A DNA stretch of 33,214 nt from Candidatus Blackburnbacteria bacterium RIFCSPLOWO2_01_FULL_40_20 (GCA_001816475.1 MHCC01000003.1:1-33214); one strand, 5' to 3'; shown: positions 23,010 through 30,349, numbered from the stretch's first letter. Notes: a model not told the origin generated them from the sequence alone. Translations and numbers: made by a program.

Positions 23010-24344
23010 ATGCAAAATATTTTAAATGACTTCCCTTTAAGGAATTGGGATGAGGCTTGGTATGGAGAGATTATTAAAAATCTCGCAAGCGGGGAGTTCA
23101 ACCTCTTAGTTCCTTTTTGGAATGGACAATACTATTTCGACAAGCCACCGTTATATTTTTGGCTTTCGTTACCATTTTATAAATTCATTGGACCAGGTGA
23201 ATGGCAAGTTAGAATAGTTTCCATTCTGGCAAGTATATTTTCCTTTCTCCTAGTTTACCTAATTGGGAAAAAGCTATTTAACAAAAGAGTTGGTTTTATT
23301 TCGGTCTTAGTTCTTTTATCTTTAGGCCAGGTAATTGTCAGGTTTTCTCATGGCAATTTAGATGCACTACTGATTTGTTTTTCTCTTGCCACATTTTATT
23401 TTTATCTTCTGTCTTTGAAAAATTGGAGGTACTCAATATTGTCAGGAATAACTTTAGGTTTGAGTTATCTAACCAAGGGTTGGTTTCTCGGACTTTATCC
23501 ACTGGCAGTAATTTTTGCGCACTCAATATTAGTTGAAAAAAGATTTCATAAAAATTTGGTGACAATTGTAGTAGTATCGCTGCTTTCCTCCATGTGGTAT
23601 TTCGTACTCGGATTTATAAGTTTTGGTAAGACCTTTGTGGACTGGTATATTTTTAATCCGACAGCAAGCCAAGTAGGTTCAAAGTCTATTAGTTTTTCAG
23701 GAGAATATTTGAAATTTTTTATAAGAGATTTAGGATTCTGGATTGTTCCGTTAGCACTTCATTTAATTAAAGTGAGAGGCCAAATTTCTGCGAAATTAAC
23801 TAATACAAGTTTTTTGTTTGTCGTGTCACTTTCGTTTATTTTTTTCCTTAATTTATTGGTCGAGGAATCGGATTGGTATTTGCTGCCAGCATATCCGTTT
23901 GTTGCCATCTTTGTTGCGCGGGTGGTACATCAGTTGTTTAAGGATGTCAATAAAATTACAGCTCTTTTATTGCTATTACTACCATTACAAATTTTTGTTG
24001 TTTATAAAATTGAAAATTTGTATCCCGATAGATCAGCAGTTGGTGCAACACTTGGAGTACGTGTAAAAAAGCTGGTTTTAAAAAACGAAAAGTTAGTTTT
24101 TGATGATCACGACTTTACGTCGTTTCTTTATTACTCAAACCACAAGATGGTGTACACAACTTCCGAGCTTGGAGGTAAAGATTGGGAGTGGTGGACTTTA
24201 AAGCGTAAAGACTTGGAAACTTTCATTAAGGCAAATAAAAAAGTATTATTAGTAACGCCGAACTTAGATAATTTCCAAATTGATTACTCGAACATGAATT
24301 TGGTGGATTATTACAGTGGGTATTATTTTTTAAGAGCTGAATAA
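23010..24344 (+). CDS. GT39/ArnT-like membrane glycosyltransferase
   Basis: 444 residues with about 10 hydrophobic helices. It belongs to the C-type glycosyltransferases that take sugar from a polyprenyl-phosphate carrier (PMT/ArnT group). The catalytic acidic pair is in NWDEAWYGEI (D14, E15), and YFDKPPLYFWL follows, as usual in this family. It begins directly at the DE motif: the first membrane helix that normally precedes this loop is absent, and the frame upstream has no start codon before a stop at 22971-22973. The lost helix could be real or an assembly/start issue. The gene is divergent from the exported GH26 gene and 1 base from tgt. Confidence 0.75.
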   Translation: MQNILNDFPLRNWDEAWYGEIIKNLASGEFNLLVPFWNGQYYFDKPPLYFWLSLPFYKFIGPGEWQVRIVSILASIFSFLLVYLIGKKLFNKRVGFISVLVLLSLGQVIVRFSHGNLDALLICFSLATFYFYLLSLKNWRYSILSGITLGLSYLTKGWFLGLYPLAVIFAHSILVEKRFHKNLVTIVVVSLLSSMWYFVLGFISFGKTFVDWYIFNPTASQVGSKSISFSGEYLKFFIRDLGFWIVPLALHLIKVRGQISAKLTNTSFLFVVSLSFIFFLNLLVEESDWYLLPAYPFVAIFVARVVHQLFKDVNKITALLLLLLPLQIFVVYKIENLYPDRSAVGATLGVRVKKLVLKNEKLVFDDHDFTSFLYYSNHKMVYTTSELGGKDWEWWTLKRKDLETFIKANKKVLLVTPNLDNFQIDYSNMNLVDYYSGYYFLRAE

Positions 24345-24345
24345 A

Positions 24346-25569
24346 ATGCAAAACAAAAACTTTTCTTTTAAAATACTGCGAAAGGACAACATAACATGTG
24401 CTCGGGTTGGGACAATTTTTACGCCACATGGAGCAATTCAAACTCCAGCATTTTCGCCTGTTGCAACACGGGCAACAGTTAAAACACTCGATCCCAGTGA
24501 TTTAATAAATGCAGGTTCGCAAGTAGTTCTTGCTAATACATACCATCTATATTTGCGTCCCGGTATAAAAATAATTGAAGATTTTGGAGGTTTTGCGCCT
24601 TTTATGAAATGGGACGGGCCAACCATAACAGATAGCGGTGGGTACCAAGTATCGTTTTTGTGGTCCCCCTCCGCTAAAGCTTCGGTGGGACAAGACACCT
24701 CAGGTCAAGAAAGTGTTTTGGACTCTGGAAGAGTGGCAAAGATTACAGATGAAGGTGCTACTTTTATTTCGCATATCGATGGCGCGCGCCACTTGTTAAG
24801 TCCCGAAAAGTCTATGGAGATACAGCATTCACTCGCGGCGGATATCATTATGGCCCTAGATCAGCCACTTGGAAAAGACTTTAGTGAAAAAAAGAAAAGG
24901 GAAGCATTTGAAAGGACACTGAGATGGGAGGAAAGATCTTTTGTTCGATGGAATGAACTAGAGACCAAAAGGAAAAAAGGAACCTTTCAAGCGTTATATG
25001 GGATTATGCAGGGGGGAATTAATAAAGATCAAATAAGAAAGTCTCTTGAGTTTATTCTCGTAACAGGATTTCCGGGAATTGCAGCTGGTGGGGAAACGAT
25101 CGGGACTGATCCGATGTTAACCTCTCGAACTTTGGACTTAGTTAGCGATCTTTTGCCGGACGACAAACCACTACACGCACTTGGTCTTGGGGGAGGGCCT
25201 GAAGGGATTTTTGAAGCAGTTGAGCGCGGAGTTGACACGTTTGACAATACTTCCATAACCCGCCAAGCTCGCTCCGGTTTATTGTTTTTGTACCCAGAAG
25301 ATGGGGGAAAAGTTGAAAACAAATTCAGAATGGATATAAAAAAGAGCAAGTTTAAAGACATTAAGGAACCTTTTAGCAAGGTTTGTAATTGCTATTCTTG
25401 TTCCAATTTTTCTGCGGCATATCTGCATCACCTTATTATTTCCGGTGAACTTTTAGGTCTCCGCCTAGCCTCAATTCACAATGTACATTTTATAAATGAT
25501 TTGATGAAGAAAATTAGAGAGGCAATACTAAATGGAGACTTCATTCAATTAAAGAGGGAATGGATTTAA
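24346..25569 (+). CDS. tgt: tRNA-guanine transglycosylase (Tgt)
   Basis: Exchanges the wobble guanine of tRNAs with GUN anticodons for a queuine precursor. Visible are PFMKWDGPTITDSGGYQV (with the substrate Asp), GGETIG, the nucleophile region VDTFDNTSITRQARSG, and the zinc site CNCYSC with the HHLI histidine. The length of 407 exceeds the usual about 375 because of an insertion at about residues 105-130 (WSPSAKASVGQDTSGQ region), part of which is encoded by a GC-rich palindrome (24661-24697). No queuosine synthesis genes are in the window, so salvage is possible. It starts 1 base after the GT39-like gene. Confidence 0.93.
   Translation: MQNKNFSFKILRKDNITCARVGTIFTPHGAIQTPAFSPVATRATVKTLDPSDLINAGSQVVLANTYHLYLRPGIKIIEDFGGFAPFMKWDGPTITDSGGYQVSFLWSPSAKASVGQDTSGQESVLDSGRVAKITDEGATFISHIDGARHLLSPEKSMEIQHSLAADIIMALDQPLGKDFSEKKKREAFERTLRWEERSFVRWNELETKRKKGTFQALYGIMQGGINKDQIRKSLEFILVTGFPGIAAGGETIGTDPMLTSRTLDLVSDLLPDDKPLHALGLGGGPEGIFEAVERGVDTFDNTSITRQARSGLLFLYPEDGGKVENKFRMDIKKSKFKDIKEPFSKVCNCYSCSNFSAAYLHHLIISGELLGLRLASIHNVHFINDLMKKIREAILNGDFIQLKREWI
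24661..24697 (+). repeat. In-frame palindromic insertion in tgt
   Basis: CCC-T-CCG (24667-24673) pairs with CGG-T-GGG (24683-24689), leaving one T-T mismatch, around a GCTAAAGC inner palindrome. It resembles the insert in the HD gene (2622-2657): CCCCCTCCGCT...GCTTCGGTGGG versus CCCCCTTCGCC...GCTTCGGAGGG. It encodes SPSAKASVGQDT between the conserved DSGGYQV and VAKITDEG segments, where Tgt proteins elsewhere have a short turn. Confidence 0.55.
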
Positions 25570-25574
25570 TGTTT

Positions 25575-25781
25575 TTAGAGAGGATTGTTGGGCAAGTTGA
25601 TAGTTATTTGATGTTTAAGCTTGTCTTTGATTCTGTAGGATTCTCCGTTGATGGTAATTGTAATGCTGTGGTGTCTTAATCTTCCCAAGGTAGCATTTGC
25701 CCGTTCAACATCGCCGAAAATACTACCCCACTCACTAAACGATTTTTGAGATGTAAGAATAATGGATCCTTTTTCATTTTC
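25575..25781 (-). pseudogene. IstB (IS21 transposition helper) C-terminal remnant
   Basis: On the minus strand this reads ENEKGSIILTSQKSFSEWG, then FGDVERANATLGRLRHHS and GESYRIKDKL, ending in a stop at 25575-25577. This is the C-terminal end of the IstB ATPase of IS21-type elements. About 68 residues remain. The upstream two thirds of the gene, including its Walker motifs, are gone: a stop codon precedes VKAENEK and the sequence then changes to GC-rich foreign DNA. The remnant ends 6 bases from the tgt stop codon. Confidence 0.75.
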
Positions 25782-25789
25782 AGCCTTTA

Positions 25790-26566
25790 CCTACTTGGCC
25801 TTGATTGCACTCTTTGGGGAGACAGAACTGGCGGCTAAGCTTGACCGTACACCTGCGCTCAAAGACCGGGTTGCAAGCTTCGGCGCGCTCACTTCCCAGC
25901 GGCGCGATGAAGAACCTGCTCAACGCATCCGGACTCGCACACTTGCTACGTTCTCACCAACAGTCGTTCCAGTGTGTCCGCTTCAGCTAGCAGTTTGCTT
26001 GTGACTGTCTCATTCCGCAGACGAGGATTTACGGCAATTAACTGACGACAGAATTCTCGCACCACTTCTAGCACATGGGTGCCGAAGCGAGGGAGTGGAA
26101 CCTTTGCTTGAGCACGCATCAGCACGCCAGTGTGGAATGTGACAGTCAGCGTGGATACTACTGTCTCAAGAAAGAGCCCGGTATCGCCGTCGTCTGCCGT
26201 CACGTGCGCCGTCTCGTTCTCAAGGCACGCAACGACACCGTCCAAGAGGTTTTCAAGAAAGTAGGCCACGTAGACGTTCTTCATCGTCTCTGTCTTGTGC
26301 CCAAACTTGAATACTATATCGCCCGGTGTTTGTGGACCTAACCCCCCCCAATCGTCGGGCTCGACTTCCGGCCAGGTCTGAAGCGGAGTCGCGTCTTTCG
26401 TATTCAGATGGAAGGCTATCTCGATCTTCTGATTACTATTCACCATGTCAGATACAATCATTCTACCATGGTGTTGCCTGGCATGCTGATCACAAGCTCA
26501 TGCCTGTGGGTCCACGACAGGTCTTGGCTGTGGTCAAAGGGTACGCCGTGATGATCTCCCCAGACT
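25790..26566. other. GC-rich foreign DNA segment
   Basis: Base composition changes sharply: for example 25861-25920 has 37 G/C of 60, while 26701-26760 just outside has 18 of 60. The segment holds one plausible minus-strand gene (25946-26461) and the short ORF in front of it. The part at 25790-25945 has no convincing gene in any frame. It lies between an IS21 remnant and a 99-base inverted repeat, so it probably arrived by horizontal transfer; an assembly chimera is the alternative. Confidence 0.6.
25946..26461 (-). CDS. Unknown protein in the GC-rich island
   Basis: 171 residues, not recognised. The composition is that of a normal soluble protein: an N-terminal beta-like part (QKIEIAFHLNTKD, GDIVFKFGHKTETMKNVYVAYF) and a helical C-terminal half (HVLEVVREFCRQLIAV, SKLLAEADTLERLL). 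It has many GTC/CTC/GCG-type codons, unlike its neighbours. Its ATG overlaps the stop codon of the preceding short ORF (ATGA), which supports a real two-gene unit that was moved as a block. A second Met at residue 7 is an alternative start. Confidence 0.45.
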   Translation of the reverse strand: MIVSDMVNSNQKIEIAFHLNTKDATPLQTWPEVEPDDWGGLGPQTPGDIVFKFGHKTETMKNVYVAYFLENLLDGVVACLENETAHVTADDGDTGLFLETVVSTLTVTFHTGVLMRAQAKVPLPRFGTHVLEVVREFCRQLIAVNPRLRNETVTSKLLAEADTLERLLVRT

Positions 26567-26580
26567 GTAATTTTACACAA
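26458..26580 (-). CDS. Short His-rich ORF or gene tail before the island gene
   Basis: The frame reads KITVWGDHHGVPFDHSQD, then LSWTHRHELVISMPGNTMVE and stop, 40 residues if started from TTG 26580. It looks like protein (balanced composition, His-rich HH, DH, HRH) and ends in an ATGA overlap with the next gene. It may be a complete small protein or only the C-terminal end of a larger gene cut at the island border, since its first codons lie in the inverted repeat. Confidence 0.3.
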   Translation of the reverse strand: MCKITVWGDHHGVPFDHSQDLSWTHRHELVISMPGNTMVE

Positions 26581-26665
26581 AAAAGTAAACTTTTTCTAGC
26601 TATAATTTATTTATCTTTTAATCCAACCAAGGCTAGAAAAAGTTAAACAATTAGCGTAAAATTAC
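26567..26665. repeat. 99-base inverted repeat upstream of the FKBP gene (MITE-like)
   Basis: AACTTTTTCTAGC (26588-26600) is the exact reverse complement of GCTAGAAAAAGTT (26632-26644). Outside these, GTAATTTTAC (26567-26576) matches GTAAAATTAC (26656-26665). The two arms of about 34 bases thus mirror each other around a 31-base AT-rich centre. The right arm carries the -10 box of the FKBP gene; the left arm carries the same sequence pointing into the island. Confidence 0.7.
26657..26662 (+). promoter_or_regulatory. -10 box of the FKBP gene, leaderless arrangement
   Basis: TAAAAT ends 6 bases before ATG 26669 with no Shine-Dalgarno sequence. It lies in the right arm of the inverted repeat; an identical copy in the left arm faces the other way. 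Confidence 0.5.
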
Positions 26666-26668
26666 AAT

Positions 26669-27205
26669 ATGAGCAAAGGAGCAACTGCATTAATTATTTT
26701 TGGTATAATTGGAATCGGCGGAATTTTTATTATGTTTAATTCTCAAAAAGCTGGACAAAAACAAGCGTCCCCAACGCCTGGAATTCCAGGACCAACTGAG
26801 CAAATACAAGGTGTTCCGACTCGACCCCAAGCTGCTAATTCTCAATCAGCCCAGGAAAACACTCAACCAGCCCAGGATCCAACCGAACTTCAAATTGTGG
26901 ATATAAAAGTTGGAGATGGAAAAGAAGCGACCTCTGGCGCAACAGTTAGCGTCCACTACACTGGAACACTTTTAAATGGTCAAAAGTTTGATTCATCGCG
27001 CGACAGGGGGCAACCATTCTCCTTTTTGTTGGGCGCTGGTCAAGTTATCCAAGGTTGGGATAGGGGCGTTCAAGGTATGAAAGTTGGCGGAGTAAGGAAG
27101 TTGGTAATACCTTCCAATTTAGCCTATGGAGAAGCCGGAAGTCCTCCTGTAATTCCTCCAAATTCTCCGCTCGATTTTGATATTGAGCTATTAGATGTAC
27201 AATAA
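26669..27205 (+). CDS. Membrane-anchored FKBP-type peptidyl-prolyl isomerase
   Basis: Catalyses cis-trans isomerisation of proline bonds, here probably on exported proteins. Residues 1-24 form an N-terminal membrane helix (ALIIFGIIGIGGIFIMF). A Pro/Gln-rich linker (about 25-72) leads to one FKBP domain (73-178) with VHYTGTL, GQKFDSSRDRGQPFSFLLG, VIQGWDRGVQGMKVGG and LAYGEAG. These are the standard active-site segments. The protein is complete; its message is probably leaderless. Confidence 0.92.
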   Translation: MSKGATALIIFGIIGIGGIFIMFNSQKAGQKQASPTPGIPGPTEQIQGVPTRPQAANSQSAQENTQPAQDPTELQIVDIKVGDGKEATSGATVSVHYTGTLLNGQKFDSSRDRGQPFSFLLGAGQVIQGWDRGVQGMKVGGVRKLVIPSNLAYGEAGSPPVIPPNSPLDFDIELLDVQ

Positions 27206-27226
27206 TTAAGTAAGTTTGTTTTTTAG

Positions 27227-27235
27227 TGCTACAAT
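27227..27235 (+). promoter_or_regulatory. Extended -10 box, leaderless arrangement
   Basis: TGCTACAAT ends 6 bases before the GTG start codon at 27242. No -35 box is apparent at the usual distance. Confidence 0.5.
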
Positions 27236-27241
27236 AAGATT

Positions 27242-27685
27242 GTGCCAGACCTCTTAAATAATTTTTTTGCCAATATCACCCAAAGTTTTTTGTCTCCGGA
27301 TATGCTTTCCAGTTCTTCAACAAAAGCTTTAATTGTTTTCGGGCTTGTATTTGTTGTTGCCATTTTTATGGCCGTAAGCCGAAGAATTTTAATTCATGGC
27401 GCGCTTGAAGGTGTTTGGGCAGGATTTATTATTGGAATAATTTTTGTTTTAGCATTTGAAGGATTGTTATTTTGGGGTACAAAAAACTTTTTATCAGGTG
27501 ACAAAGTTAGTGTGCTCCCAGAGAGTGTGCTAACAGTTTTGCAAGGAGGACAAGAAAACTTAACTCAAGTATTGGGAGTAAAAGCTGAAAAAGAGAGGCC
27601 TACTGCGCAATCTGTAGTTACAGATTTTGATTATTTAGGTGAGTTAGACGCAAGTCTAGTAAAAAATTCAATTTGTAAAGAATGA
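27242..27685 (+). CDS. Two-helix membrane protein, unknown
   Basis: 147 residues starting at GTG. Two hydrophobic helices lie at about 27-45 (ALIVFGLVFVVAIFMAV) and 58-78 (WAGFIIGIIFVLAFEGLLFW), joined by a basic turn (SRRILIHG). A soluble C-terminal tail of about 65 residues follows. No family recognised. It overlaps the next gene by 4 bases (ATGA), and both are probably Patescibacteria-specific envelope proteins. Confidence 0.6.
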   Translation: MPDLLNNFFANITQSFLSPDMLSSSSTKALIVFGLVFVVAIFMAVSRRILIHGALEGVWAGFIIGIIFVLAFEGLLFWGTKNFLSGDKVSVLPESVLTVLQGGQENLTQVLGVKAEKERPTAQSVVTDFDYLGELDASLVKNSICKE

Positions 27686-28020
27686 TTCATACAATAATAA
27701 AATTTACTGCAGTATTTATTGGCGGGATAGCTGTCGCATTTGCAGTTTTTCAAGTACTGCCTATCTTGAATTCTACTCAAATTACAAAAGATGGTGGAAA
27801 ACAGATTCAAAATGAGGTGAATTCTCGCGTGGAAAAGGTTACCAAAGAAAAAACAATTGCTGCGGAAGGCGCAGTTGGACAAGTTTTGTCATCTGCTAGT
27901 GAAAGTTCAATACTTGCACCGCTTTTTAGAACAAAGGCAAAGGTTGAAAATACTGTTGAAACTGTGATGGGTTTGCCTGAAGAACAAAGAAACGCAATTT
28001 GTAGCCAAATTTGCCAGTGA
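27682..28020 (+). CDS. Single-helix membrane protein, unknown
   Basis: 112 residues with one N-terminal membrane helix (about 5-27, IIKFTAVFIGGIAVAFAVFQVL). The outside part is charged and helical (NEVNSRVEKVTKEKTIAAEG) and ends in CSQICQ with two cysteines. It is translationally coupled to the gene at 27242 and stops with TGA. It lies 47 bases before prfB. The function is unknown. Confidence 0.55.
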   Translation: MIHTIIKFTAVFIGGIAVAFAVFQVLPILNSTQITKDGGKQIQNEVNSRVEKVTKEKTIAAEGAVGQVLSSASESSILAPLFRTKAKVENTVETVMGLPEEQRNAICSQICQ

Positions 28021-28052
28021 TTATGCTTCTTGGTGCTTCAAATCCCTTGATC

Positions 28053-28061
28053 TGGTAAAAT
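28053..28061 (+). promoter_or_regulatory. Extended -10 box of prfB, leaderless arrangement
   Basis: TGGTAAAAT ends 6 bases before ATG 28068. There is no Shine-Dalgarno sequence in the 6 bases between (ATAAGC). Confidence 0.5.
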
Positions 28062-28067
28062 ATAAGC

Positions 28068-29153
28068 ATGCACGAATTAAAAGAAAGACTGTTTACGCTG
28101 CGCGAGCGGCTTGGGAAAATAGTCGAAGTATTAAATATTGAAGAGGAAAGAAAAAAACTTCGCGAACTTGAGGCAAAGACCGCAAAGGCAGATTTTTGGG
28201 ATGATTCGCAATTGGCAACTGGCGTGATGAAACAAATTAGTGCAATTAAAGATTCAATTGACAAAACTGAGAAAATCTCAACGCAAATTGAGGACGCATT
28301 CTCGGTTGTTGTATTACCTGACCTTGAGAAGGAAGTTGAGGCATCGGCAAAAACAATTGAAAAAGAGTTAATAGCACTTGAGGTTCTTACATATTTGTCG
28401 GGTCCAAACGACAAAAACAATGCCATTTTTTCAATACACGCGGGGCAAGGTGGAACAGAAGCAATGGATTGGGCACAGATGCTACAGCGAATGTATATGA
28501 TGTATGCCCAAAACCAAGGCTGGGAAACTGAAACTATAGATTTTACGCCTGGAGAGGAAGCTGGAATTAAGTCTATAACTTTATTGATTACGGGGCAATA
28601 CGCTTATGGAAAGTTAAAAGGGGAAGCAGGTGCGCACAGGCTCGTTCGGCTTTCTCCTTTTAACGCAAATAATCTTCGCCAAACTTCATTTGCCTTAGTT
28701 GAGGTCTTGCCAGAACTCGAGGAGGTAACAGATGTGGATATGAAAGAAGAGGATATGGAGTGGCAATTTTACCGCTCGGGGGGGCATGGAGGTCAAAATG
28801 TTAATAAAGTTTCAACTGCAGTACGATTAATCCACAAACCAACAGGAATTGTTGTTACTGCACAAACCGAAAGGTTCCAAGAGCAAAATAGACAAATCGC
28901 ATTGAGATTGTTGCGTTCAAAACTTTGGGTGCGACAAGAAGCCATAGAGAAAGAACAGGTAAAAGAGCTTAAGGGCGAATATAAGCCAGCAGCGTGGGGA
29001 ACTCAAATTCGTTCATATGTACTTCATCCATATAAGATGGTTAAAGATCTTAGGACAGATATTGAAACATCAAACACAGAGTCTGTGCTGAGTGGTGAAT
29101 TGGAAGAATTTATTCAAGGTGAGTTAAAGTATTTAGCTCAAAAGGGGTTGTAG
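28068..29153 (+). CDS. prfB: Peptide chain release factor 2
   Basis: RF2 ends translation at UAA and UGA. The codon-reading SPF tripeptide is at 196-198 (the RF2 form; RF1 has PxT) and the catalytic GGQ at 241-243 in [12 protein letters not shown]. The length of 361 matches the family. The reading frame is continuous from the ATG: the in-frame UGA and +1 frameshift near codon 25 that controls prfB in E. coli and many bacteria is absent. It heads the ftsEX cluster, as in many bacteria. Presence of RF2 agrees with UGA as a stop codon. Confidence 0.96.
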   Translation: MHELKERLFTLRERLGKIVEVLNIEEERKKLRELEAKTAKADFWDDSQLATGVMKQISAIKDSIDKTEKISTQIEDAFSVVVLPDLEKEVEASAKTIEKELIALEVLTYLSGPNDKNNAIFSIHAGQGGTEAMDWAQMLQRMYMMYAQNQGWETETIDFTPGEEAGIKSITLLITGQYAYGKLKGEAGAHRLVRLSPFNANNLRQTSFALVEVLPELEEVTDVDMKEEDMEWQFYRSGGHGGQNVNKVSTAVRLIHKPTGIVVTAQTERFQEQNRQIALRLLRSKLWVRQEAIEKEQVKELKGEYKPAAWGTQIRSYVLHPYKMVKDLRTDIETSNTESVLSGELEEFIQGELKYLAQKGL

Positions 29154-29168
29154 AAACTTTAATTTGTG

Positions 29169-29177
29169 TGGTATATT
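29169..29177 (+). promoter_or_regulatory. Extended -10 promoter before the ftsEX cluster
   Basis: TGGTATATT ends 7 bases before ATG 29185. TTGTAG at 29148-29153, overlapping the end of prfB, is a fair -35 at 18 bases. It would drive the anchored protein, ftsE, ftsX and the M23 gene. Confidence 0.55.
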
Positions 29178-29184
29178 GTTTTGT

Positions 29185-29664
29185 ATGCCCGAAGATACTA
29201 TAAAGTTCGAAGAAGCAAAGCAACCTTCAAAAGGTAGTGATAATAACTCTTCGTTCTTAACTGGAGTTTTAGTTCCGGCTGTGGTGATTCTCGTTGTAAT
29301 TTTGGGCGGTGTGGGTACTGGCTGGTTTCTTTCCGACAAAACAGACGGTGTAGCAGGAGTCGGAACTAATATTTCTGCTGCTCCAGGTACAGACGTTGTC
29401 TCGGGAGGAAAGGAGTTTGGATTGAAAGACGAAGGTACTTTTCGGGATGATGCGGAGGGAATTTTAGAGGAAGGTGGAATAGAAGGCGAGGGCACCCATC
29501 ACTTAGTACGCGACGGTGGCCCTTCAAAGTATGTTTATCTTACCTCGTCAGTTGTTGATTTGAGTGAGCTAGAGGGCAAGAAAGTTCAAGTTTGGGGAGA
29601 GACGTTTGGTGCAAAAAAAGCAGGTTGGCTTATGGACGTGGGACGAGTGAAGATTTTGGATTAA
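29185..29664 (+). CDS. Membrane-anchored protein with small C-terminal beta domain, unknown
   Basis: 159 residues from ATG 29185; an earlier ATG at 29164 is open but overlaps the -10 box, so it is not used. A soluble N-terminus (about 22 residues) precedes one membrane helix (about 25-46, GVLVPAVVILVVILGGVGTGWF). A flexible Gly/Glu-rich stretch and a short beta-rich domain (SKYVYLTSSVVDLSELEGKK, then VQVWGETFGAKKAGWLMDVG) follow, which resemble an OB-like fold. It begins 31 bases after prfB and ends 10 bases before ftsE, so it is a likely accessory to FtsEX. Confidence 0.6.
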   Translation: MPEDTIKFEEAKQPSKGSDNNSSFLTGVLVPAVVILVVILGGVGTGWFLSDKTDGVAGVGTNISAAPGTDVVSGGKEFGLKDEGTFRDDAEGILEEGGIEGEGTHHLVRDGGPSKYVYLTSSVVDLSELEGKKVQVWGETFGAKKAGWLMDVGRVKILD

Positions 29665-29674
29665 AACATGCCCA

Positions 29675-30349
29675 ATGATTACCTTCGAAAAAGTTGTAAA
29701 AAAGTTTGGATCAACCTCTGCATTAGATGAAATTTCCTTTGACATAAAAGAAGGCGAGTTCGTTTTCTTAACCGGTTCCTCGGGAGCTGGTAAAACTACT
29801 TTAGTAAGATTGCTCTTGCGTGAGCTTACTCCAGACAGTGGAAAAATATTAATCGAAGATCGAGATATCTCAACTCTTAAGTCATGTGACATCCCACACT
29901 ACAGAAGAAAACTAGGCGTTGTTTTCCAGGACTTCAAGCTATTGCTTGATAGGACAGTTTACGAGAATGTTGCATTGGCCCTTGAGGTAACAGGTGAATG
30001 GGAAAATAAAAGTTCTTCAATTAATGATGCTTTAGAAGAAGTAGGTTTATCCCAAAAAGCAAATTTATTTCCGCGACAGCTTGCCGGAGGAGAACAACAA
30101 AGAGCAGTTATTGCGCGAGCATTGGTTACAAATCCAAAACTTGTTTTAGCAGACGAGCCAACGGGCAACCTTGATCCGGCTACAGCGCGACAAATTGTTG
30201 AACTATTGGATAAGATATCCAAAAGCGGAACAACGGTTCTAATGGCCACGCACAATGAAATTTTGGTTAATTCTCTAAAACGCCGAGTTATCAAGCTGAA
30301 GGACGGAAAAGTGGCTTCGGACAAAGTTGGGGCAAAGTATGATGAGTAA
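29675..30349 (+). CDS. ftsE: Cell division ATP-binding protein FtsE
   Basis: FtsE is the ATPase of the FtsEX complex, which switches on cell-wall hydrolases at the division site. Its 224 residues show Walker A GSSGAGKTT (34-42), Q-loop FQDFKLL, signature LAGGEQQR, Walker B LVLADEPTGNLD and the H-loop histidine in MATHN. The FQDFKLLLDRTVYENVALALEV region is specific for FtsE. The stop codon overlaps ftsX. Confidence 0.95.
   Translation: MITFEKVVKKFGSTSALDEISFDIKEGEFVFLTGSSGAGKTTLVRLLLRELTPDSGKILIEDRDISTLKSCDIPHYRRKLGVVFQDFKLLLDRTVYENVALALEVTGEWENKSSSINDALEEVGLSQKANLFPRQLAGGEQQRAVIARALVTNPKLVLADEPTGNLDPATARQIVELLDKISKSGTTVLMATHNEILVNSLKRRVIKLKDGKVASDKVGAKYDE

Noticed and set aside
25762-26004. 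Plus-strand 80-residue ORF at the left of the island
   Set aside because: Its beginning is antisense to the istB remnant and it runs across the composition border, so it is a chance frame.
26075-26646. Plus-strand ORFs in the GC-rich island
   Set aside because: Their composition (many Cys, Arg and His) is that of antisense frames. The minus-strand frame has balanced composition and an ATGA junction.
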